Origin: CAXSEF01 sp964236585
GTDB lineage: Bacteria > Pseudomonadota > Alphaproteobacteria > Acetobacterales > Acetobacteraceae
Length of the DNA: 12,008 nucleotides
NCBI GenBank assembly: GCA_964236585.1
Contig: CAXSFE010000109.1
Span: 1-12,008 of the forward strand
Direction: 5' to 3'
Of this stretch, positions 7,201 to 12,008 are shown piece after piece (position 1 is the first letter of the stretch; the number at the start of each line of letters is the position of its first letter). The notes beneath the pieces were generated by a model. That model was not told the DNA's origin and ran no database searches. It saw only the letters and a list, made by a program, of their open reading frames with translations. The position numbers and the translations under genes were made by a program.

Positions 7201-7863
7201 GAGCTCGCCGACGCCTTCGTCCGCCGCAAGGGCTTCGCCTACGGCGTCACCGGCCACGCCGTCCGCCACGACAGCGTGCTCTCCCACGTCCTGCGCTCCG
7301 TCGACGTCGCCTACCAGAACCTCGACTCCGTTGAGCTGGGCGTGACCACCGTCGACCACTACTTCGACACGCTCGGCGGCATCGCCCGCGCCGCGCGGCG
7401 CGAGCGCAACGGCGCAGCCTCCAGCATCTACATCGGCGACCAGACCCGCGGCGACGGCCTGGTCCGCACGCTGGCCGAGCAGGTCACCCTGGAAACCCGC
7501 ACCCGCGCCTTGAACCCGAAGTGGTACGAGGCCCTGCTCGCCCACGGCTACGAGGGCGTGCGCCAGATCGAGGCCCAGGTCACCAACACCCTCGGGTGGT
7601 CCGCGACCACCGGCCAGGTCGCCCCCTGGATCTACGAGCAGCTCAGCGAGACCTTCATGCTGGAGCCGCAGATGCGCGAGCGCCTCGCCACGCTGAACCC
7701 GCAGGCCTCCGCCAAGATCGCCAACCGTCTGCTGGAAGCCTCCGAGCGCCGCTACTGGACCCCCGACCCCTCCGTGCTGGAGCGCCTGCGCCGCGCCGGC
7801 GAGGAGATCGAGGACCGCCTGGAGGGCATTGTGTCCGCGCCGGCAATGGGAGTGGCCGCATGA
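4237..7863 (+). CDS. bchH: Magnesium chelatase subunit BchH
   Basis: BchH binds protoporphyrin IX and is the large catalytic subunit of Mg-chelatase, inserting Mg2+ with the ATPase subunits BchI and BchD, which are not in this window. The product has 1208 residues, normal for the family. It begins with the N-terminal BchH domain (VRVVVVTMDSILARTAESAE from about residue 10). The CobN/Mg-chelatase core carries ILHFGTHGALEFMPGKHAG at about 590-608, with the conserved His and Glu600. ATG 4237 has AAAGG (4226-4230) six bases upstream. It overlaps the end of bchB by 11 bases in another frame. It ends overlapping bchL as ATGA, so the two are probably translationally coupled. Confidence 0.96.
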   Translation: MPADVTAQPPVPVRVVVVTMDSILARTAESAEAVLRRDLPGLELRVHAADEWGHDPDVLQACLDDIAQGDIVVATMLFLDEHIRAVLPALTARREHCDAILGCLSATEVVKLTRLGRFSMAGEATGAMAMLKRLRGTRKPGAPSSGRDQMKMLRRLPKLLRFIPGAAQDARVYFLALQYWLAGSEANLVGLVRMMVDRYATGPRLALAGTVRAEAPIHYPDTGLYHPAVPGGIASRTADLPSAARAGQGGTVGLLLMRSYVLAGNAAHYDGVIAAIEARGLRVIPAFAAGLDSRPAMEEFFFADGAPAIDALVSLTGFSLVGGPAYNDARASEEILARLDVPYVAAHPVEFQTLEQWEADPRGLMPVEAAMMVAIPELDGAIWPMTFGGRSTSGASHARQMVSHPERAATLAARVHRLVALRRTERAERRVAVVLFNFPPNGGSTGTAAYLSVFESLHRTMIALSAGGYRVDVPQSVDALRARVLQGNAASHGTDANVAARIPAADHVRREPHLAEIERQWGPAPGRQNSDGASIQVLGEQFGNIFVGIQPAFGYEGDPMRLLFEHGFAPTHAFSAFYRWLREDFSAHAILHFGTHGALEFMPGKHAGMSAACWPDRLIGDMPNIYLYACNNPSEGALAKRRIGATLVSHLTPALSAAGLYRGLLDLKSSIDRWRSLEPDCDPQQRAALALLVQAQAACVELAQPEPAWALADAEATIGRLQASLLELEYTLIPHGLHVVGLAPDAQARAEMLDAAGITDPERRATLDALLATDHETPAILHALDGGYTRPAPGGDLIRTPEIMPTGRNLHGLDPFRIPSAFAVQDGARQADRLLARHAADNHGLPETVAMVLWGTDNLKTEGGPIAQVLWLLGAEPRHDSYGRLAGAQLVPLDRLGRPRIDVVVTLSGIFRDLLPMQTRLLAEAALLAASADEPVEMNHVRRHALAYIEAHGGDMETAALRVFGNAEDAYGANVNQLIDAGGWNDEDELADAFVRRKGFAYGVTGHAVRHDSVLSHVLRSVDVAYQNLDSVELGVTTVDHYFDTLGGIARAARRERNGAASSIYIGDQTRGDGLVRTLAEQVTLETRTRALNPKWYEALLAHGYEGVRQIEAQVTNTLGWSATTGQVAPWIYEQLSETFMLEPQMRERLATLNPQASAKIANRLLEASERRYWTPDPSVLERLRRAGEEIEDRLEGIVSAPAMGVAA

Positions 7864-8834
7864 CCATCGAAGTCAAACCTGCCGACGCGGTCCCCGCCCG
7901 CCTGCGCGCCGCTGCCGGCTGCGGCACCTGCTCCAGCGCCGAGGGCCTCCCGCCCGGCGCCGCCCCGCGCGGCGCCGACGGCGACGGCAGCGTCCAGGTC
8001 CGCATGGACGCCCCGCGACGTTCCGGGAACGCAAAGGTGTTCGCCGTCTACGGCAAGGGCGGCATCGGCAAGAGCACGACCTCCTCCAATCTCTCCCTCG
8101 CCTTCGCCCGCCAGGGCCACCGCGTCCTGCAGATCGGCTGCGACCCCAAGCACGACAGCACCTTCACCCTCACCAAGCGCCTGATCCCCACCGTGATCGA
8201 CGTGCTGGAGGGCGTGGACTTCCACCCCGAGGAGCTGCGCCCCGAGGACTTCGTCGTGCAGGGCACCGGCGGCGTGATGTGCATCGAGGCTGGCGGCCCC
8301 CCCGCCGGCACCGGCTGCGGCGGCTACGTCGTCGGGCAAACCGTGAAGCTGCTGCGCGAGCACCACCTGCTGGAAGACACCGACGTCGTGATCTTCGACG
8401 TGCTCGGCGACGTGGTGTGCGGCGGCTTCGCGGCCCCCCTGCAGCACGCCGACCAGGCACTCATCGTCGCCGCCAACGACTTCGACTCCATCTTCGCGAT
8501 GAACCGCATCGTCGCCGCCATCGAGGCCAAGGCGCGCAACTACGACGTCCGCCTCGGCGGCGTGATCGTCAACCGCTCCGCCGCCACCGACCAGATCGAC
8601 CGCTACAACGCCGCCACCGGCCTCTCCACCCTGGCGCACTTCCCCGACCTCGACGCCATCCGCCGCTCGCGCCTGAAGAAGTCCACCGTGTTCGAGATGG
8701 ACCTGACCCCCGAGATCGAGTCCGTCCAGAACGAATACCTCCGCCTCGCCGCCACGCTCATGGCCGGCACCCCCAACCTGGAGAGCCGCGCGCTGAAGGA
8801 CCGCGACATCTTCGACCTCCTGGGCTTTGAGTGA
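7860..8834 (+). CDS. bchL: Dark-operative protochlorophyllide reductase iron protein BchL
   Basis: BchL is the NifH-like ATPase dimer that feeds electrons to BchNB in DPOR. The product has 324 residues. The Walker A loop GKGGIGKST is at 65-73. The two cysteines holding the bridging [4Fe-4S] cluster are Cys153 (GTGCGGYVVG) and Cys187 (GDVVCGGF), 34 apart as in NifH and other BchL proteins. Family members usually have about 300 residues; the extra length is N-terminal. It includes GCGTCSSAEG at 20-29, a Cys-X2-Cys pair (21, 24) separate from the known ligands. ATG 7860 overlaps the bchH stop as ATGA and has GGGAG (7848-7852) seven bases upstream, which supports the long form. It ends overlapping bchM by one base. 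Confidence 0.96.
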   Translation: MTIEVKPADAVPARLRAAAGCGTCSSAEGLPPGAAPRGADGDGSVQVRMDAPRRSGNAKVFAVYGKGGIGKSTTSSNLSLAFARQGHRVLQIGCDPKHDSTFTLTKRLIPTVIDVLEGVDFHPEELRPEDFVVQGTGGVMCIEAGGPPAGTGCGGYVVGQTVKLLREHHLLEDTDVVIFDVLGDVVCGGFAAPLQHADQALIVAANDFDSIFAMNRIVAAIEAKARNYDVRLGGVIVNRSAATDQIDRYNAATGLSTLAHFPDLDAIRRSRLKKSTVFEMDLTPEIESVQNEYLRLAATLMAGTPNLESRALKDRDIFDLLGFE

Positions 8835-9550
8835 TGGCCACCCTCGCGCACACGGACGCCTACGAGCGCCGCCGCGGCCAGCTCGAGACCTACTTCGACC
8901 GCACCGCCGCCGCCAACTGGGCGCGCATGACCTCCGACGCCCCCCTCGGCCGCATCCGCGCCACCGTCCGCGCCGGCCGCGACCGCATGCGCGCCACCCT
9001 CCTGTCCTGGCTCCCCGACGACCTGCACGGCCGTCGTATCCTCGACGCCGGCTGCGGCACCGGCGCGCTCGCCGTCGAGCTGGCCCGCCGCGGCGCCGAC
9101 GTGGTCGCCGTCGACCTCGCCGCCACCCTCCTCGACCTCGCCCGCGACCGCCTCCCCGCCAACCTGCCCGGCCGCGTCGAGTTCCTCGCCGGCGACATGC
9201 TCCACGCCGCCCCTGGCCGCTTCGACCACGTCGTCGCCATGGACTCCCTGATCCACTACGCCGCCCCCGAGATGGTCGCCGCCCTGCGCACCCTCGCCGC
9301 CCGCACCGAGCGCTCCGTGCTCGCCACCTTTGCCCCCCGCACCCCCGCGCTCAGCGCCATGCACGCCGCCGGCCGCCTGTTCCCCCGCGCCGACCGCGCC
9401 CCCGCCATCGAGCCGATCTCCCCCCGCGGCCTGTTCCGCCGCCTCGACGCCGAGCCCGCGCTCTCCGGCTGGCACCGCGGCCGCACCGAGCGCGTCGCCG
9501 GCGGGTTCTACACGTCGCAGGCGCTCGAACTCCTGCAGGGTGCGGCGTGA
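8834..9550 (+). CDS. bchM: Mg-protoporphyrin IX O-methyltransferase BchM
   Basis: BchM transfers a methyl group from S-adenosylmethionine to the C13 propionate of Mg-protoporphyrin IX, the step after Mg-chelatase. The product has 238 residues. The class I methyltransferase glycine loop is ILDAGCGTG at 69-77, and the acidic end of the next strand is VVAVDLAATLLDLARDR. The N-terminal stretch YFDRTAAANWARMTSDAPLGRIRATVRAGR and the C-terminal GFYTSQALEL are typical of BchM. ATG 8834 overlaps the bchL stop as TGATG; GTG 8831, one codon earlier, is possible. The ribosome-binding site is weak, so coupling to bchL is likely. Its own stop overlaps the ATG of a mini-ORF in the same TGATG arrangement. 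Confidence 0.95.
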   Translation: MATLAHTDAYERRRGQLETYFDRTAAANWARMTSDAPLGRIRATVRAGRDRMRATLLSWLPDDLHGRRILDAGCGTGALAVELARRGADVVAVDLAATLLDLARDRLPANLPGRVEFLAGDMLHAAPGRFDHVVAMDSLIHYAAPEMVAALRTLAARTERSVLATFAPRTPALSAMHAAGRLFPRADRAPAIEPISPRGLFRRLDAEPALSGWHRGRTERVAGGFYTSQALELLQGAA

Positions 9551-9699
9551 TGCAAAGGCAAGCCTGGGCTCTGCCCAGACCCGCCAGGGGCGAGCCGCCC
9601 CTGGACCGGCATGACTTAGGAAAGCCAGTCCAGGGGGGCTCCCCCTGGCGGAGTTTGAGGCAGAGCCTCAACCTTGCTTCCTCCCCGGTGCCCCGGTGA
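9550..9699 (+). other. 49-codon mini-ORF bridging bchM and lhaA, built on repeat copy 2
   Basis: ATG 9550 overlaps the bchM stop as TGATG, and the frame runs without a stop to TGA 9697-9699, which overlaps the lhaA start as GTGA. The product (MQRQAWALPRPARGEPPLDR onward) is the translation of the repeat and resembles no protein family I know. Its frame differs from lhaA. Ribosomes leaving bchM could read through the insertion and restart at lhaA. Whether it is translated is not shown by the sequence; it may be a chance effect of a stop-poor repeat. Confidence 0.3.
9559..9677 (+). repeat. Four-hairpin palindromic repeat element, copy 2, between bchM and lhaA
   Basis: This copy is in the opposite orientation to the one in bchB. 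Hairpins: 9564-9578 (6-bp stem, TCT loop), 9584-9604 (9-bp stem, AGC loop), 9630-9648 (8-bp stem, GCT loop) and 9655-9671 (7-bp stem, AGA loop); all stems are perfect. It starts eight bases after the bchM stop and ends 18 before the lhaA start, so it fills nearly the whole gap. In mRNA the row of hairpins could stabilise upstream message or slow transcription. No T-tract follows the last hairpin, so a clean intrinsic terminator is unlikely. Confidence 0.85.
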
Positions 9700-11132
9700 G
9701 CTACGGCGAGGCCGTCACCCGCGGCTGGAACCGCGTCGGCCTGCAGTACCTGCCGATGGCCGACGCCGTCTCCGCCGAGCTTCCGCTCGCCCGCCTGCTG
9801 CGCCTGTCGCTGTTCCAGGTCTCCGTCGGCATGTCCGTGGCGCTGGTCGTCGGCACGCTCAACCGCGTGATGATCGTGGAACTCGGCGTCTCCGCCCGCC
9901 TGGTCGCGATCATGGTGGCACTCCCCCTGGTGTTCGCCCCCGCCCGCGCCCTGATCGGCTTCCGCTCCGACACCCACGTCTCCGTGCTCGGCTGGCGCCG
10001 CGTGCCCTACCTGTGGATCGGCACGATGCTGCAGTTCGGCGGCCTGGCGATCATGCCCTTCGCCCTGCTGCTGCTGTCCGGCGACGGCGGCGGCCACGCG
10101 CCCGCCTGGGCCGGCCCGTTCGCCGCCGGCTTCGCCTTCCTGCTCACCGGCGCCGGCCTGCACACCACCCAGACCGTCGGCCTGGCGCTCGCCACCGACA
10201 TCGCCCCGGAGCGCTCGCGCCCGCAGGTCGTGACCGTGCTGTGCATGATGCTGCTCGTCGGCGTGCTCGCCAGCTCCGTGATCTTCGGCCTGCTGCTCGC
10301 CCGCTTCAGCGAGATGCGCCTGATCCAGGTGATCCAGGGCGCCGCCGTCGCCACCGTCCTGCTCAACGGCGCGGCGCTGTGGAAGCAGGAGCCCCGCGCC
10401 GCCTCCGTGCCCGCCGACCCGGCCGCCGCCGCGCCCACCTTCGCCGACGCTTGGCGCTCGCTCGGCCGCACCGCCCAGGCCCGCCGCCGCCTCTGGGCCG
10501 TCGGCCTCGGCACCGTGGCGTTCAGCCTGCAGGACGTGCTGTTGGAACCCTACGGCGGCCAGGTGCTGGCCCTGCCCGTCGCCGCCACCACCGCGCTCAC
10601 CGCCCTGCTCGCCGCCGGCGGCCTGTGCGGCTTCGGCCTCGCCTTCCGCTGCCTCGGCCGCGGCATGGACCGCTACCGCGTCGCGGCCATCGGCGCCCTC
10701 GTCGGCCTCGCCGCCTTCGCCGCCGTGACCTTCGCCGCCCCCATGCAGTCCGCCGGCCTGTTCGCGCTGGGCACCGCGCTGATCGGCGGCGGCGGCGCGC
10801 TGTTCGCCGTCGGCACCCTGTCCGGCGCCGTGGACGCCGCCGGCGGCGCCTCGGCGGGCCTGGCGCTCGGCACCTGGGGCGCGGTGCAGGCGTTCGCCGC
10901 CGGCACCGCGATCGCGCTCGGCGGCCTGCTGCGCGACGCCGTCGCCACCCTCTCGGCGCAGGGCGCGCTGGGCGACACGCTCACCGGCCCCGCCGTCGGC
11001 TACCAGGCCGTCTACGCCCTGGAGATCGCGCTGCTGTTCGCCACGCTGGTGGTGATCGGCCCGCTGGTCCGTTTCGCTTCACCCCACTCCGCCGCGGCCC
11101 AGGGCCTCGCCGGACCGATCCTTCGCCACTAG
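9696..11132 (+). CDS. lhaA: Light-harvesting complex assembly protein LhaA (PucC/BCD family, MFS fold)
   Basis: LhaA is a membrane protein of the PucC family needed for efficient assembly of the LH1 antenna, possibly by delivering bacteriochlorophyll. The 478-residue product is hydrophobic throughout, fitting about 12 membrane spans. It has family stretches LRLSLFQVSVGM (35-46), GTLNRVMIVEL (53-63), ALIGFRSDTH (85-94) and GWRRVPYLW (99-107). LhaA is preferred over PucC because of its place between bchM and puhA. GTG 9696 gives a family-like N-terminus but has no ribosome-binding site; the upstream bases are pyrimidine-rich and contain CCTCC. Repeat copy 2 lies just before it, so translation may depend on restart from the overlapping mini-ORF. 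puhA follows after 12 bases. Confidence 0.92.
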   Translation: MSYGEAVTRGWNRVGLQYLPMADAVSAELPLARLLRLSLFQVSVGMSVALVVGTLNRVMIVELGVSARLVAIMVALPLVFAPARALIGFRSDTHVSVLGWRRVPYLWIGTMLQFGGLAIMPFALLLLSGDGGGHAPAWAGPFAAGFAFLLTGAGLHTTQTVGLALATDIAPERSRPQVVTVLCMMLLVGVLASSVIFGLLLARFSEMRLIQVIQGAAVATVLLNGAALWKQEPRAASVPADPAAAAPTFADAWRSLGRTAQARRRLWAVGLGTVAFSLQDVLLEPYGGQVLALPVAATTALTALLAAGGLCGFGLAFRCLGRGMDRYRVAAIGALVGLAAFAAVTFAAPMQSAGLFALGTALIGGGGALFAVGTLSGAVDAAGGASAGLALGTWGAVQAFAAGTAIALGGLLRDAVATLSAQGALGDTLTGPAVGYQAVYALEIALLFATLVVIGPLVRFASPHSAAAQGLAGPILRH

Positions 11133-11144
11133 GGAGCACGTCGC

Positions 11145-11936
11145 ATGCACGGGAGCAGCTTCACCGGATACATCGACGTGGCCCAGGTGGCGCTCTACGC
11201 CTTCTGGGTCTTCTTCGCCGGCCTGATCGTCTACCTCCACCGCGAGGACAAGCGCGAGGGCTACCCGCTGGTGTCCGAGATCGTCGGCCACACCGACGAG
11301 GTCGTCTGCGAGGGCCTGCCGCCCACGCCCGCGCCCAAGCTGTTCCGCCTGTTCCACGGCGACCTGATCCAGGCGCCGGGCTCGCTGTTCCCGCCGCGCC
11401 TGCCCAGCGGCGCCCGCCCCGCCGCCACCTTCCCCGGCGCGCCCCTGGAGCCCACCGGCAACCCGATGGTCGACGGCATCGGCCCCGCCTCCTACGCCTG
11501 GCGCAAGGACGAGCCCGACCTCACCATCGACGGCGCCATCAAGATCGTGCCGCTGCGCGACGCCGTCGCCTACAGGGTCCACCGCAACTCCCCCGACCCG
11601 CGCGGCATGTCCGTGATCGGCGCCGACGGCGAGACCGCTGGCCTGTGCGCCGACCTCTGGATCGACGAGATCGAGGAGGCCGTGCGCTACCTCGAGATCG
11701 AGCTGAGCCTCCCCGGCTTCGAGGGCCAGCGCGTCCTGCTGCCCCAGCCGTTCATGCGCATCCGCCCCCGCACCCGCACGATCGTCGTGCGCTCCGTCCT
11801 GGCCGCCCAGTTCGCCGAGGTGCCGCGCCTGCGCAGCCCCGAGCAGGTGACCCGCTTCGAGGAGGAAAGGCTCGTGGCCTACTTCGGCGGCGGCGCCATG
11901 TACGCGACCCGCCCCCGCCCGGCCGCCGCGCTGTGA
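11145..11936 (+). CDS. puhA: Photosynthetic reaction centre H subunit PuhA
   Basis: PuhA caps the cytoplasmic face of the L-M reaction-centre core and guides proton delivery to quinone QB. The product has 263 residues, the usual size. It has one N-terminal membrane helix (about 12-31) followed by the typical HREDKREGYPL. The globular domain includes GADGETAGLCADLWIDEIEE, corresponding to the stretch with acidic residues of the proton path in Rhodobacter, and then RYLEIEL. The C-terminus has the family signature VAYFGGGAMYATRP. ATG 11145 has GGGAG (11132-11136) eight bases upstream, starting at the last base of the lhaA stop codon. The next gene overlaps its stop as GTGA. Confidence 0.97.
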   Translation: MHGSSFTGYIDVAQVALYAFWVFFAGLIVYLHREDKREGYPLVSEIVGHTDEVVCEGLPPTPAPKLFRLFHGDLIQAPGSLFPPRLPSGARPAATFPGAPLEPTGNPMVDGIGPASYAWRKDEPDLTIDGAIKIVPLRDAVAYRVHRNSPDPRGMSVIGADGETAGLCADLWIDEIEEAVRYLEIELSLPGFEGQRVLLPQPFMRIRPRTRTIVVRSVLAAQFAEVPRLRSPEQVTRFEEERLVAYFGGGAMYATRPRPAAAL

Positions 11937-12008
11937 GCGCCCGCATCCCCGCGCCCGGCATCTCGGCGCCAAGCCTGGCCGGCGCCCGCCTGCGCGTCGT
12001 CCGCGAGC
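11933..12008 (+). CDS. Start of the gene after puhA, possibly puhB (cut by window edge)
   Basis: GTG 11933 overlaps the puhA stop as GTGA, the same junction style as bchF/bchN, and the frame is open to the window end (25 codons). The visible residues (SARIPAPGISAPSLAGARLR) do not show a motif I recognise. By position it could be PuhB, the reaction-centre assembly protein that usually follows puhA, but the visible start lacks the PPGE-LWQG-like opening I would expect early in PuhB. Another puh-operon gene is equally possible. Confidence 0.4.
   Translation, partial: MSARIPAPGISAPSLAGARLRVVRE

Noticed and set aside
4495..7545. A 1016-codon open frame on the minus strand opposite bchH
   Set aside because: It is a mirror of bchH codon bias in GC-rich DNA. 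The product is Gly/Ala/Val/Asp-rich with no domain, while bchH is unmistakable.
9559..9677. Repeat copy 2 as an intrinsic terminator ending the bch operon
   Set aside because: The hairpins are strong but no T-tract follows, and a mini-ORF and lhaA continue immediately. Partial attenuation remains possible.
3949..9677. A CRISPR array or an insertion sequence
   Set aside because: There are only two copies 5.5 kb apart in opposite orientation, each an internal row of hairpins. No transposase is encoded and there are no regularly spaced repeats.
1..12008. tRNA or rRNA genes
   Set aside because: The window is nearly filled by coding sequence, and no cloverleaf or rRNA-like stretch was noticed in the short non-coding gaps.

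Overview
This window is part of a purple-bacterial photosynthesis gene cluster. It is very GC-rich, and codons in the genes end almost always in C or G. Every complete gene belongs to bacteriochlorophyll synthesis or to assembly of the photosynthetic complexes. The order bchF-bchN-bchB-bchH-bchL-bchM-lhaA-puhA is the classic superoperon of anoxygenic phototrophic Proteobacteria. The composition, and the presence of a structured palindromic repeat of a kind I associate with Acetobacteraceae/Rhodospirillales, suggest an alphaproteobacterium of that area. The family assignment is inference.

Layout. Positions 1-412 (minus strand) hold the start of a divergent gene that runs off the left edge, probably an AerR/PpaA-type cobalamin-dependent antirepressor. 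Positions 413-707 are the shared control region: an AT-richer dyad resembling paired PpsR/CrtJ sites (499-532), candidate back-to-back promoters, and a bchF leader with a G-quadruplex motif (640-664) that overlaps a UUCG-tetraloop hairpin (662-675). From 708 to the right edge everything reads on the plus strand: bchF, bchN, bchB, bchH, bchL, bchM, lhaA, puhA and the first codons of one more gene. Most junctions overlap by 1 to 11 bases or are a few bases apart, which indicates one translationally coupled operon.

How the genes work together. BchH is the porphyrin-binding subunit of Mg-chelatase and starts the bacteriochlorophyll branch. BchM methylates Mg-protoporphyrin. BchL and BchNB form the dark-operative protochlorophyllide reductase (DPOR). 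BchF hydrates the vinyl group at a later step. LhaA supports light-harvesting complex assembly and PuhA is reaction-centre subunit H, so pigment synthesis and complex assembly are expressed together.

The most unusual feature is a repeat element of about 120 bp made of four hairpins, present twice in opposite orientation. One copy (3949-4068) lies in frame inside bchB and adds 40 codons between the catalytic part and the C-terminal domain. The other (9559-9677) separates bchM from lhaA and lies within a 49-codon mini-ORF that overlaps both neighbours. Paired substitutions between the copies preserve the stems. The two copies bracket bchH-bchL-bchM.
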